A DNA stretch of 64,000 nucleotides from Megasphaera hominis (GTDB taxonomy: Bacteria; Bacillota; Negativicutes; Veillonellales; Megasphaeraceae), in assembly GCF_014269395.1 (NCBI RefSeq), contig NZ_JACOGK010000001.1, forward strand, positions 62,001-126,000, written 5' to 3'. Shown in pieces: positions 53,558 through 62,204 of the stretch. The notes beneath the pieces were generated by a model, which saw nothing but the letters and a program-made list of their open reading frames with translations, was not told the origin of the DNA and made no database searches. The position numbers and the translations under genes were made by a program. The stretch's first letter is position 1; each line of letters starts with the position of its first letter.

Positions 53558-54962
53558 ATTTTTCTCCTTCCTCGTTGGTCACAGGTACAGCAGTGGGATA
53601 GTCGTTGTTAAAGCAGGCGAGACAGAGGTCTTCGCGGGGAATGTTGGGAATGGCCTTGCAGAGACCGTCGAGACTGATGAAGTGCAGCTTGTCGACACCA
53701 ATGTATTTGCGGATTTCTTCTACGCTCAGGGCCGAAGCGATGAGTTCCTTGCGGACCGACGTATCGATACCGTAGAAGCACGAATACATAATCGGCGGTG
53801 CAGATACGCACATGTAGACTTCCTTAGCACCGGCTTCGCGGAGCATCTTACAGATAATGCCGCTCGTCGTGCCGCGGACGATGGAGTCGTCAACCATGAC
53901 GATACGCTTGCCCTTGACGACGGATTTGACGACGTTGAGCTTCATGCGTACAGCCAGCTCGCGTTCCTTCTGCGTCGGCTTGATGAACGTACGGCCCATG
54001 TAACGGTTCTTGATGAGGCCGTGGTTGAAAGGAATACCCGAGGCCATGGAATAGCCGATGGCAGCTGTTGTGCCGCTGTTGGGGACGGAAATGACGAGGT
54101 CCGCATCATACTGCGTTTCGTTCCACATTTCCTTACCCATGTTGAGGCGGGCCTGGTAAATATCCTGGCCGTCGATAACGCTGTCCGGACGGGCAAAGTA
54201 AATATATTCAAAGGAGCAGACCTGCTTGCGCTGGGGCTCTGCATACATGATGGATTTCATACCGGCTTCTGTAATATCGACGATTTCACCGGGCTGTACA
54301 TCGCGGACGTAGGTTGCGCCCAGGGCGTCGAGACCACACGTTTCCGAAGCGAGCACCCAGCCGCCGGTCGTCGTTCTGCCGATGCAGAGGGGACGGAAGC
54401 CAAATTTATCGCGCACACCATAGAGATGGTCCTTGGTCATAATGGTAACGGAAAAAGCACCTTCCAAGCGGTTCATGCTTTCCTTGATACGGTCGACTAC
54501 CGTCGTCTGACGGCTGCGGCTAATGAGGTTGACGATGATTTCCGTATCCATCGTCGTCTGGAAGGTAACGCCGTTGGCGTCGAGTTCTTCCCGCAGTTCG
54601 CGCGTGTTCGTCAGGTTGCCGTTGTGTGCCAGGGCAATCTGGCCGAAGGCCGAGTATACGGCGAGAGGCTGAATATTGCGCGGGTTGTTGGACCCGGTCG
54701 TCGAATAACGGACGTGGCCAATGCCGATGTGTCCGCCTAAATCGTCAGGCAAGCCTTTTTCAAAGACGGTGCTAATGAGCCCCATGCCGCGATAGGTAAA
54801 GATATCGTGGCCGTCTGTAAGGGCAATACCGCCGCTTTCCTGGCCGCGGTGCTGCAAAGCAAACAAGCCCCAATACAAATATCTCGGTATGTCCAGTGTC
54901 CGGTCGAGAATACCGATGACACCGCATTCTTCGTGCTGCTTGTCCCAAATCGAGTCGTACAT
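53544..54962 (-). CDS. purF: Amidophosphoribosyltransferase
   Basis: A 472-residue protein. A 12-residue propeptide precedes the catalytic Cys of CGVIGI. The PRPP-binding motif is VMVDDSIVRGTTS-like (positions about 355-368). Cysteines in CFYGIDTS and LCLACFNND match the Fe-S cluster ligands of the Bacillus-type enzyme. It performs the committed step of purine synthesis. Confidence 0.97.
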   Translation of the reverse strand: MYDSIWDKQHEECGVIGILDRTLDIPRYLYWGLFALQHRGQESGGIALTDGHDIFTYRGMGLISTVFEKGLPDDLGGHIGIGHVRYSTTGSNNPRNIQPLAVYSAFGQIALAHNGNLTNTRELREELDANGVTFQTTMDTEIIVNLISRSRQTTVVDRIKESMNRLEGAFSVTIMTKDHLYGVRDKFGFRPLCIGRTTTGGWVLASETCGLDALGATYVRDVQPGEIVDITEAGMKSIMYAEPQRKQVCSFEYIYFARPDSVIDGQDIYQARLNMGKEMWNETQYDADLVISVPNSGTTAAIGYSMASGIPFNHGLIKNRYMGRTFIKPTQKERELAVRMKLNVVKSVVKGKRIVMVDDSIVRGTTSGIICKMLREAGAKEVYMCVSAPPIMYSCFYGIDTSVRKELIASALSVEEIRKYIGVDKLHFISLDGLCKAIPNIPREDLCLACFNNDYPTAVPVTNEEGEKYALE

Positions 54963-55007
54963 TAGTGGGAACCTCCCTGTTGTGTGAAATCTACGTTTTT
55001 AATGGTA

Positions 55008-55580
55008 TTACTTGTTCTTTTCTACGGCGTCGCTGACAGTACGGACGACGGATTCAACAGTGTCCTGTACCTTGTTGTAAACCGACGCGGCCGTATTGAG
55101 ATGCTGCTGGAGCTTGTCATTCTTTTCCATGACGTCGCGGCTCATCTTTTCGCGGTATGCCTTGTACTTGGCAGCCAGTTCGGGGTCACTCGTAGCGCCG
55201 ATCTGGACAGCCAGGAGGGCTGCGTTTTTAGCGCCGTTAATGGCAACCGTCGCAACAGGCATGCCTGACGGCATCTGGACGATGGCTAAGAGTGCGTCCA
55301 TGCCTTTAAGGCTGCCGCTTTCGAGGGGCACGCCGATGACCGGCAATGTCGTAAAGCTGGCGATAACACCGGGCAGATGAGCAGCCATGCCGGCACCGGC
55401 AACGATGCAGCTCAAGCCTCTGTCCCGGGCTTTTGAAGCAAATTCCTGGACAGCCGCCGGCGTGCGGTGTGCTGAAGCCAGTAATACTTCGCATTCTACG
55501 TCAAAATCATGAAATACTTCCAAGGCTTTTTTCATTACGGGAATATCAGAGTCGCTTCCCATGACCAAACCAACCTTCAT
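55008..55580 (-). CDS. purE: N5-carboxyaminoimidazole ribonucleotide mutase with C-terminal helix extension
   Basis: A 190-residue protein from the ATG at 55580 (AAGGAGG upstream). The PurE core has MGSDSDIPVM, SAHRTP and GMAAHLPGV. Residues about 155-190 form an extra amphipathic helix (NTAASVYNKVQDTVESVVR) not needed in typical 160-residue PurE. First structural gene of the pur operon. Confidence 0.94.
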   Translation of the reverse strand: MKVGLVMGSDSDIPVMKKALEVFHDFDVECEVLLASAHRTPAAVQEFASKARDRGLSCIVAGAGMAAHLPGVIASFTTLPVIGVPLESGSLKGMDALLAIVQMPSGMPVATVAINGAKNAALLAVQIGATSDPELAAKYKAYREKMSRDVMEKNDKLQQHLNTAASVYNKVQDTVESVVRTVSDAVEKNK

Positions 55581-55606
55581 AACGGAACCCCTCCTTAGAA
55601 AAGAAC

Positions 55607-55643
55607 AAAACCCAAAGGGATACAAGGCCCCCTTTGGGTTTTT
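55607..55643 (-). terminator. Putative attenuator before purE
   Basis: Arms AAAACCCAAAGGG (55607-55619) and CCTTTGGGTTTTT (55631-55643) form a strong stem followed on the minus strand by GTTCTTTTC. It lies between a short leader frame and purE, 27 bp before the purE ATG. Confidence 0.7.
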
Positions 55644-55717
55644 CATTTAGACATACGGATAGCACAGACATCTACAAACTGTTTACGACTACGGCCAGCC
55701 CATAAACCTGTGAACAT
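55643..55717 (-). CDS. Possible leader peptide of the pur operon (24 residues)
   Basis: A short frame with GAGGAG seven bases before the ATG at 55717; its stop codon abuts the attenuator stem. The peptide reads MFTGLWAGRSRKQFV then DVCAIRMSK. The arrangement promoter, short ORF, terminator, operon suggests attenuation. No codon bias for a particular amino acid is obvious. Confidence 0.45.
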   Translation of the reverse strand: MFTGLWAGRSRKQFVDVCAIRMSK

Positions 55718-55760
55718 TCTGCATCTCCTCATAACTATATCTAAATATAAATACAACATG

Positions 55761-55789
55761 ATTGTAACAAAAAGGCCTGTACGTGTCAA
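55761..55789 (-). promoter_or_regulatory. pur operon promoter
   Basis: TTGACA (55784-55789), exactly 17 bp, TACAAT (55761-55766): a near-perfect housekeeping promoter on the minus strand. No purine, ZTP, THF or PRPP riboswitch pattern was recognised in the roughly 170-nt leader. Confidence 0.9.
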
Positions 55790-55856
55790 TGATGGAAAAT
55801 TTACAAAGTTTTTTCACAAGGGCCTGTTTCCTTAGGTTCTGACGCTTTATGTGGAC

Positions 55857-55898
55857 AAAAAAAATAAAAACCCTTGCAGCAGCCACTACAAGGGTTTA
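55857..55898 (-). terminator. Terminator of the glnPQ-type operon
   Basis: Arms AAACCCTTG/CAAGGGTTT (55868-55876 and 55889-55897) with a T-rich tail on the minus strand, just after the ATPase stop codon. Confidence 0.88.
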
Positions 55899-55908
55899 CG
55901 TTTTGCTA

Positions 55909-56628
55909 TTAGAGAATCTTCGACAGGAATTCCTTCGTCCGTTCTTCCTGAGGATGGCTGAAGACGTCGTCCGGTTTGCCTTCTTCGACGATGTAGCCGC
56001 CATCGACGAAGAGAACCCGGTCGGCTACTTCGCGGGCAAAGCCCATTTCGTGCGTGACGATGGCCATGGCCATGCCGTCCTTAGCCAGGGCTTTGATAAC
56101 ATCCAGTACTTCGCGGACCATTTCCGGGTCAAGCGCCGATGTCGGTTCGTCAAAGAGCATGAATTTCGGTTTCATGGCCAGAGCCCGGGCAATGGCCACA
56201 CGCTGCTGCTGGCCGCCGGAAAGAGTATTGGGATAGGCATCTTTCTTTTCTTCCAGGCCGACCTTGCGCAGGAGGCTGACAGCCGTTTCTTCAGCTTCCT
56301 TACGGCTGATATGACGGGTCTTCATAGGCGACAGCATGATATTTTCCAAGACCGTCATGTGCGGAAACAGGTTGAAGCGCTGGAATACCATGCCGACTTC
56401 CATACGGACGGCGTTGATACTCTTGGCGTCGTTCATGCTGATGCCGTCGACGACGATATCGCCGCCTGTAGGCACTTCCAAATAGTTGATGCAGCGCAGG
56501 ATGGTACTCTTGCCGGAGCCCGACGGGCCGATAATAACAACTACTTCTTTATCCTGAATGGTCAGGTCGATGCCCTTCAGTACCTCGTGCGTCCCAAAGC
56601 TTTTCTTTAAGCCTTTAATTTCTATCAT
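55909..56628 (-). CDS. glnQ: Polar amino acid ABC transporter, ATP-binding protein
   Basis: A 239-residue ATPase: Walker [10 protein letters not shown], signature [15 protein letters not shown], Walker [12 protein letters not shown], His switch VTHEMGF. These features are typical of GlnQ/HisP-type importers. The start at 56628 fits GAGGT spacing. No substrate-binding protein gene is adjacent, so the specificity is open. Confidence 0.92.
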   Translation of the reverse strand: MIEIKGLKKSFGTHEVLKGIDLTIQDKEVVVIIGPSGSGKSTILRCINYLEVPTGGDIVVDGISMNDAKSINAVRMEVGMVFQRFNLFPHMTVLENIMLSPMKTRHISRKEAEETAVSLLRKVGLEEKKDAYPNTLSGGQQQRVAIARALAMKPKFMLFDEPTSALDPEMVREVLDVIKALAKDGMAMAIVTHEMGFAREVADRVLFVDGGYIVEEGKPDDVFSHPQEERTKEFLSKIL

Positions 56629-57280
56629 CCGTTGCATACCTCTTTTCCAAATAGCTTACGAGCCGGGCAATGCCGAGCGTCATGATCAGATAAATTGCAG
56701 CTACTGTGAGCCAGATTTCAAAGGAGCCATAGGTCTTGGCAATGATCAGCTGGCCACGGCGGGTCAATTCTTCAAAGCCGATAACGGAAACCAGGGACGT
56801 TTCCTTGGTCATGGAAATGAATTCGTTACCAAGGGGCGGAATGACCTGCTTGAAGGCCTGGGGCAAAATGATGTAGCGCATGGTCTGTCCCCACGAAAGG
56901 CCCAGGGAACGGCCGGCTTCCATTTGTCCGCGGTCGACAGACTGAATGCCTGCACGGAAAATTTCCGATACGTAGGCACCACTGTTGATGGAACAGGCAC
57001 CGACGGCAGCGACGAAGGGGTTGATCCGTTCGCCAATGAGCATAGGCAGGGCGAAATAAATGAGGAAAATCTGTACCAGCATAGGCGTGCCACGAATGAC
57101 GTTGACGTAGCACACGGCGAGGATATTCAAAACTTTCATATGCGACAGGCGGCAAATACTGGTGATCAAGCCCAGTACCAGGCCGATGCCGACGGACATA
57201 GCCGTAATTTCAATGGTTACGGCTGCACCTTGCAGCAATAACGGCAAGGAATTCAGAATCAACTGAAAATCAAAGGTCAT
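56615..57280 (-). CDS. Polar amino acid ABC transporter, permease
   Basis: A 221-residue membrane protein of the HisMQ family with about five hydrophobic segments and the EAA-type loop [22 protein letters not shown]. It pairs with the overlapping ATPase gene. The start at 57280 follows AAAGGAG. Confidence 0.92.
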   Translation of the reverse strand: MTFDFQLILNSLPLLLQGAAVTIEITAMSVGIGLVLGLITSICRLSHMKVLNILAVCYVNVIRGTPMLVQIFLIYFALPMLIGERINPFVAAVGACSINSGAYVSEIFRAGIQSVDRGQMEAGRSLGLSWGQTMRYIILPQAFKQVIPPLGNEFISMTKETSLVSVIGFEELTRRGQLIIAKTYGSFEIWLTVAAIYLIMTLGIARLVSYLEKRYATDDRN

Positions 57281-57371
57281 GCCAAACACTCCTTTAGATG
57301 GCGGTAAAAATAATTTCATCAGTACTTGTCATTATAAGTGTATCAATATTCAATGTCAATGAATGTTAACG

Positions 57372-57424
57372 AAAAAAACTCTGTGCCGGCAGAGTAAATG
57401 ACCCCATAAGTGCCGGTACAGAGT
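57372..57424 (-). terminator. Terminator of pfkA operon
   Basis: Arms 57378-57391 and 57411-57424 pair at 13 of 14 positions, with seven Ts on the minus strand. Confidence 0.88.
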
Positions 57425-57455
57425 TGCTTTTCTTATTATTTTCCTATTTTTTCGC

Positions 57456-58418
57456 TCAGCGGCCCAGCTGGTGAACCAGACGGTACATGTTTTCGTCCAG
57501 GGGGAAATGGTACCGCGGCGCTTCCGTATAGGGCGTAGCCGCAATGGTTTCACCGATCTGGCCGATGACGCAGTTGTACGTCCCCGACAGGAGGCAGTCG
57601 ATGGCCTTTTCCGAAAAGAGGCTGGCCATGATGGCGTCCCGGGCAGTTGGCGAACCGCCACGCTGGACGTAGCCAAGGACGGTCAGGTTCGGTTCGAGAT
57701 AGGTGTGTTCCTTTATATAATCATATACATCAGAGCCCTTCATAGCCCCTTCGGCGACGATGACGATACTGCTCATCTTGCCCATGCGGTGCGATTCGTT
57801 GAGGTGCATGCACAGGTCTTCCAGGGACACGTCGTGTTCCGGTACGAGGACCGCTTCGGCACCGGCAGCCAGGCCGGCGTGCAAGGCGATGAAGCCGGCG
57901 TGACGGCCCATGACTTCGATGACTGCTACGCGGTCGTGGGAATACGCCGTATCGCGAATGCGGTTGACGCACTGCAGGACCGTGTTGACCGTCGTATCAA
58001 AGCCAATCGTATATTCTGTGCCATCCATGTCGTTATCGATGGTACCGGGAATGACGATAGTCGGAATGCCCTGCTTGCTCAGCGCCTGGGCACCGCGCAT
58101 AGAACCGTCGCCGCCGATGACGACGAGGGCGTCAATGTCATTTTCGCGGATATAGGCAGCGGCTTCCTTCTGTGTCTTTTCTTCCATGAATTCCAGGCAG
58201 CGTGCCGTGCGCAGCATCGTGCCGCCACGGTGGATAATACCGCCTACATCACGCCGGTCGAGCGGCATGATTTCGTGGCTCAAAAGACCTTCGTAGCCGC
58301 GGATGATACCGGTTACGGATAAGCCCTGTTCGATAGCATAACGCGTCACGCCACGAATGGCTGCGTTCATGCCCGGCGCATCACCGCCGCTCGTCAAAAC
58401 CCCGATTTTTGTAATCAT
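57456..58418 (-). CDS. pfkA: ATP-dependent 6-phosphofructokinase
   Basis: A 320-residue enzyme with LTSGGDAPGMNAAIRG, VIGGDGSMRGA, catalytic PGTIDND and MGRHAGFIAL. It phosphorylates fructose-6-phosphate. Its start overlaps the stop of the upstream kinase gene (ATGA). Confidence 0.96.
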   Translation of the reverse strand: MITKIGVLTSGGDAPGMNAAIRGVTRYAIEQGLSVTGIIRGYEGLLSHEIMPLDRRDVGGIIHRGGTMLRTARCLEFMEEKTQKEAAAYIRENDIDALVVIGGDGSMRGAQALSKQGIPTIVIPGTIDNDMDGTEYTIGFDTTVNTVLQCVNRIRDTAYSHDRVAVIEVMGRHAGFIALHAGLAAGAEAVLVPEHDVSLEDLCMHLNESHRMGKMSSIVIVAEGAMKGSDVYDYIKEHTYLEPNLTVLGYVQRGGSPTARDAIMASLFSEKAIDCLLSGTYNCVIGQIGETIAATPYTEAPRYHFPLDENMYRLVHQLGR

Positions 58419-58975
58419 TTTTGCTCAGTCCCCTTTCTTTCCCTCGATGCAAACTGCACCTTGTCGCGTCCGAGCTGACCAATAATGATCTCTACGATTT
58501 CTTCGGCACTGTGGTTGGTCGTATCGACGACGTAATCACAGTACGGATAGACGTGCTTCCACTGCTCGTCCATGTGTTGCACGAATTCGTGGAGATGATC
58601 GTAATCGACTGTCGGCCGTTTCCCTATGTGACGGCTCACGCGTTCTTCTACGCGAAAGGCAGCCGAACGCAGGGCCACGATGTAGCCATGACGGTGCAAA
58701 ATACGATACGTATCGATATTCATAGGGAAATTGCCACCAAACGAGATAACCGCTTCGTGATAGCGGCTTACTTGCTGTAAGACATTGATTTCTCTCTCTC
58801 GGAAGGCCTTCTCCCCTGCTGTTTCATAAAAGTCCGCAATGGACTGTCCTGTCTGGCGCTCCATACGCCGGTCCGTATCGACAAACTGCCAGCCCAGATG
58901 CACAGCGATCTTGCGCCCAATATGACTTTTGCCACTGCCCATCATGCCCACCAGGACAATGTTGCGCTTCATCAT
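58415..58975 (-). CDS. Shikimate kinase-like protein
   Basis: A 186-residue P-loop kinase: GMMGSGKSHIG, VDTDRRME (DTD metal/shikimate site), EKAFREREI and a lid with RHIGKRPTVDYD. The usual GGG substrate motif reads SFGGNFP. This divergence, and linkage to pfkA instead of aromatic genes, leaves true AroK activity uncertain; a gluconate-kinase-like or other role is possible. Confidence 0.75.
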   Translation of the reverse strand: MMKRNIVLVGMMGSGKSHIGRKIAVHLGWQFVDTDRRMERQTGQSIADFYETAGEKAFREREINVLQQVSRYHEAVISFGGNFPMNIDTYRILHRHGYIVALRSAAFRVEERVSRHIGKRPTVDYDHLHEFVQHMDEQWKHVYPYCDYVVDTTNHSAEEIVEIIIGQLGRDKVQFASRERKGTEQK

Positions 58976-59099
58976 AAGTCTATTCCCCTCCTGCAGCAGC
59001 TATTCTGCACTTATTCTATTAAAACATTATATCAAAAAACACGTATCATGCATATAATGAATATTAGAAAAAGACAGGCACGTACTCAATTTTACATAC

Positions 59100-59139
59100 G
59101 TAAAAACGGCACACACCGTAAAGATGCATGCCGCTTTTA
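59100..59139 (-). terminator. Terminator of the amidase gene
   Basis: AAAAGCGGCA/TGCCGTTTTT arms (59129-59138 and 59102-59111) with a T-rich 3' side on the minus strand. Confidence 0.7.
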
Positions 59140-59152
59140 CTAATAAAATAGA

Positions 59153-60331
59153 TTAGAGACCGTTGTGATCAAAATAATCAGCCAGGCCTTTGACGATACT
59201 TTCAGCAAAATTATCCTGCTGGGTTTCCGTGTTGAGGGCCTTTTCTTCAGCCGGGTTAGAAATGAAGCCCAGTTCCAGGAGCGTAGCCGGCATGTTCGTG
59301 TGCAGGAGCACGTAGAAGTTTGCCGTATCGACACCGCGGTCCGGGAAGCTCGTTGCTTTCATGTTCTGCTGGTGAATGTACTTGGCCAGGCCCAAATCGT
59401 ACTGGGTCTTCGGGTTGTAGTACGCCGTGACACCCATGGCATCAGGCGACGAGAAGGAATCGATGTGAATGCAGACAAAGACGTCGGCCTTGGACGCATT
59501 AGCAATGTTGCAACGGGCCTGCAGTTCTTCTACAGCGCCGTCATTCGGTGCATAGACGTCGACGTCGGTCGTACGGGTCATGATGACGTTAGCACCGGCT
59601 TCCTGCAAGAGCTGCTGGACCTTCTTGGAAATGGCCAGGGTAATGTTCTTTTCCTGGCTCATAGAACCGATGGCGCCTGTATCGGTGCCGCCGTGGCCCG
59701 GGTCAATGCAGATGGTCTTGCCTTTGAGACCTTTCGTCAGGCTGTACGATGCGCTCTTGCCGTACGACGGGATGGTTACCGTAGCCGCACCAACTGCGCT
59801 GCCGCTATCCGTCCGGGATTTCCAGGACGTTTTCGTCTGCTGCGAGGGATGAATACCAATGCTCGTGTCGCCCCAATGGCTCCACTGTTTTACTTTGCCT
59901 GATTTGTCGTTAATATCGATGACCACGCGGTTATTGGTCTTGGCCTTGGCGTCAGCCGGTAAGGTGAAGACCTTGAGATCATTGGCCGTGATCTTGCGCG
60001 GTACCTTGATATTGACATCCGTAGCCGACGACCGCTGAGTGAGCCAAATACGGGAGATGACGTTTTTGTTGGCGTCATACTGTTTTTGAACGTTCTTGTC
60101 AATTTTCGTATTGGGCAGGGTAACGGTCACGTATTGGCCGGACTTATCGAGGTACAGCCGCGGTGTCACTTTTTGTGATACATCTACGACAGTACGCACA
60201 AAGGGCGTGTTGGCGTCATTACGCGTGGCCACGCGGACGCTCGAAATTTCCGTACTGGCGGCGGCAGCAGAAGCCAGCGGCAGGACACACGCCAGGGCCA
60301 GTAACGGTATCATAAGTAATTTTTTGAACAC
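59153..60331 (-). CDS. N-acetylmuramoyl-L-alanine amidase with AMIN domain
   Basis: A 392-residue secreted protein with signal peptide (cleavage near ASAAAA, residue 25). Residues about 30-150 are an AMIN domain; residues about 205-390 are Amidase_3 with zinc-ligand motifs DPGHGGTDTGA, the Glu/His region VFVCIHIDS, and the catalytic LLELGFISN. It starts at GTG (60331) with AAGGAG upstream and has a TATAAT box at 60364-60369. It cleaves the peptide from peptidoglycan glycan strands. Confidence 0.94.
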   Translation of the reverse strand: MFKKLLMIPLLALACVLPLASAAAASTEISSVRVATRNDANTPFVRTVVDVSQKVTPRLYLDKSGQYVTVTLPNTKIDKNVQKQYDANKNVISRIWLTQRSSATDVNIKVPRKITANDLKVFTLPADAKAKTNNRVVIDINDKSGKVKQWSHWGDTSIGIHPSQQTKTSWKSRTDSGSAVGAATVTIPSYGKSASYSLTKGLKGKTICIDPGHGGTDTGAIGSMSQEKNITLAISKKVQQLLQEAGANVIMTRTTDVDVYAPNDGAVEELQARCNIANASKADVFVCIHIDSFSSPDAMGVTAYYNPKTQYDLGLAKYIHQQNMKATSFPDRGVDTANFYVLLHTNMPATLLELGFISNPAEEKALNTETQQDNFAESIVKGLADYFDHNGL

Positions 60332-60460
60332 TGTTATCTACTCCTTTTCACTTGAACGTTACTATTATAACATACCTCTCCCTGTAAATTAAGCTTTTTT
60401 TCTGTTATGAGCGGGCCGGAACGGTGACAGTTTTGTTACAGCCGTCCACGGGAAACGGAC

Positions 60461-60499
60461 AAAAAAAGACTGCCTGAACAGCTACGTTTCAGACAGTCT
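60461..60499 (-). terminator. Terminator of nnr
   Basis: Arms about 60468-60479 and 60488-60499 (AGACTGTCTGAA/TTCAGGCAGTCT, one mismatch) are followed on the minus strand by a run of Ts. Confidence 0.88.
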
Positions 60500-60518
60500 G
60501 TGAGAAATATATTCAAAT

Positions 60519-62180
60519 TCAGTCTTCCGTTACCAAGGGACGCTGGAGGACCGGCCGTTCCATGTTTTCCTCGAGGCGACGGATGACGCGCGGCACAGCA
60601 TCAGCTACGTCGACAGGCGAAAAGCCGTACGAGCCGTATTCGTCGTGGCAGTAATCACCGGCGGCGCCGTGCACATAGACGGCTGCACAGGCGGCGCTGC
60701 ACAGGTCGGGCAGTCCGGCGTGGACGGCAAAGGAAGCGGTCATACCCGTGAGGATATCGCCCATACCGCCGCAGGCCATACCGGCGTTGCCTGTAGGATT
60801 GACGTAAGCATGGCAGGTCTTGGCCGAAACGATGACCGTCGGTGCGCCCTTGAGGACCAGGTTGACATGCCACTGGCGGACGAATTCCTTTGCCTTGCCA
60901 AGGGGATCCGCCTCAATGTCTGCCATAGAGAACCCGCTCAGGCGGCTGAATTCGGCCAAGTGAGGTGTCAGAATGAGACGGCTGCCATAAGGGGCCAGGA
61001 ATTCCCGTTCGCCTGTAAGAACGTTGAGAGCGTCTGCATCGAGGACGATAGGACAAGTCGTGCCGGCAATGACGGCCTTGACGAAGGCTTTCGTTTCCTC
61101 GTGGACGCCGAGACCAGGGCCCATGGCAATGACCGACCAGCGTTTGGTCCGGCAATCGGCGAGGATTTCTTCGGCATCGGCAGCCGTGAAATGGTCGCCT
61201 GTACCGACGCCATGAACCATGGCTTCTATTTCCTTACCGATGCAATAGCCTGCCGTTTCCTTGGGCACGCGCAAAAAGACCTTGCCGGCACCGCTGCGGA
61301 TAGCGCCGCGGACAGCCATGAGAGCAGCACCGGCCATGTCGCTGCTGCCTGTGACGATAGCTATGGTCCCGTGGGTCCCCTTGTGGGAATCGGGACGGCG
61401 CGGTACGAGGACTTCGGCAATATCCTGTTCCATGAGAAGATACGCCGGGTCAGCTTCCTGGGCCTGCAAGAGGGGCCATGGCATGCCGATAGCGTCCAGT
61501 TCGATCTGGCCGGCACAGGCCCGGCCGGGATAGAATACGAGGCCCCGTTTGAGAGCGCCAAAGGTGACGGTCAGGTCCGCAAAGAGGGGCCCGTTTTCTT
61601 CGTCACTGCCGGCGCCGCTGACAGCACCTGTATCGGCGTTGACGCCGGTTGGAATATCGACCGCAATGACCTGCAGGGAGCCCGTAGCCGCTACGGCGTT
61701 GACGATGGCGACGATGCGGCTCATCGGTTCCCGCAAATCACCGTGAAAGCCCGTCCCCAAGAGGGCGTCGATGACGACCTGGCTCGCTTCCAGGCGTTTC
61801 GTCAGGAGGCCCCAGTCACAAGGACGGCCTTGGAAAAATTCGAGAATACACAGATCTTCGTCGGCGAGCTGGCGCAGAGTCGTCAAATGATCACACGCTT
61901 CCTCGCTGTAGTCTTCGGGCTGGCCCAGGATGTAGACGTAAACCCGGGCGCCGGCCGTCAGGAGCTGGCGGGCGATGACGAAGCCGTCGCCACCGTTATT
62001 GCCTTTGCCGCACAGGATGACCACGTCCTTACCGCCCCAGCCGCCAACGAAGGCATCACCCTTTTCGACGACGGCGTGGCCGGCATTTTCCATGAGGATT
62101 GCCGGGGCAATGGCGTAGATACCGTGCATAGCCGTTTGATCCATGTGCCGCATCTGGGCGGCTGTGTTAAGTTTCTGCAT
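60519..62180 (-). CDS. nnr: Bifunctional NAD(P)H-hydrate epimerase/dehydratase
   Basis: A 553-residue fusion. The N-terminal YjeF domain has GKGNNGGDGFVIARQL near residue 57 and DALLGTGFHGDLR near 140. The C-terminal ADP/ATP-dependent dehydratase domain has MGPGLGVHEETK and GNAGMACGGMGDILTG near 470. It repairs damaged NAD(P)H. It starts 24 bp after the M23 peptidase gene. Confidence 0.95.
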   Translation of the reverse strand: MQKLNTAAQMRHMDQTAMHGIYAIAPAILMENAGHAVVEKGDAFVGGWGGKDVVILCGKGNNGGDGFVIARQLLTAGARVYVYILGQPEDYSEEACDHLTTLRQLADEDLCILEFFQGRPCDWGLLTKRLEASQVVIDALLGTGFHGDLREPMSRIVAIVNAVAATGSLQVIAVDIPTGVNADTGAVSGAGSDEENGPLFADLTVTFGALKRGLVFYPGRACAGQIELDAIGMPWPLLQAQEADPAYLLMEQDIAEVLVPRRPDSHKGTHGTIAIVTGSSDMAGAALMAVRGAIRSGAGKVFLRVPKETAGYCIGKEIEAMVHGVGTGDHFTAADAEEILADCRTKRWSVIAMGPGLGVHEETKAFVKAVIAGTTCPIVLDADALNVLTGEREFLAPYGSRLILTPHLAEFSRLSGFSMADIEADPLGKAKEFVRQWHVNLVLKGAPTVIVSAKTCHAYVNPTGNAGMACGGMGDILTGMTASFAVHAGLPDLCSAACAAVYVHGAAGDYCHDEYGSYGFSPVDVADAVPRVIRRLEENMERPVLQRPLVTED

Positions 62181-62204
62181 GTGCTTCCCCTTTTCTCTCT
62201 ATCC

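Noticed and set aside
55581..55790. Purine, ZTP, THF or PRPP riboswitch before purE
   Set aside because: I looked for the conserved core patterns of these classes and did not find them.
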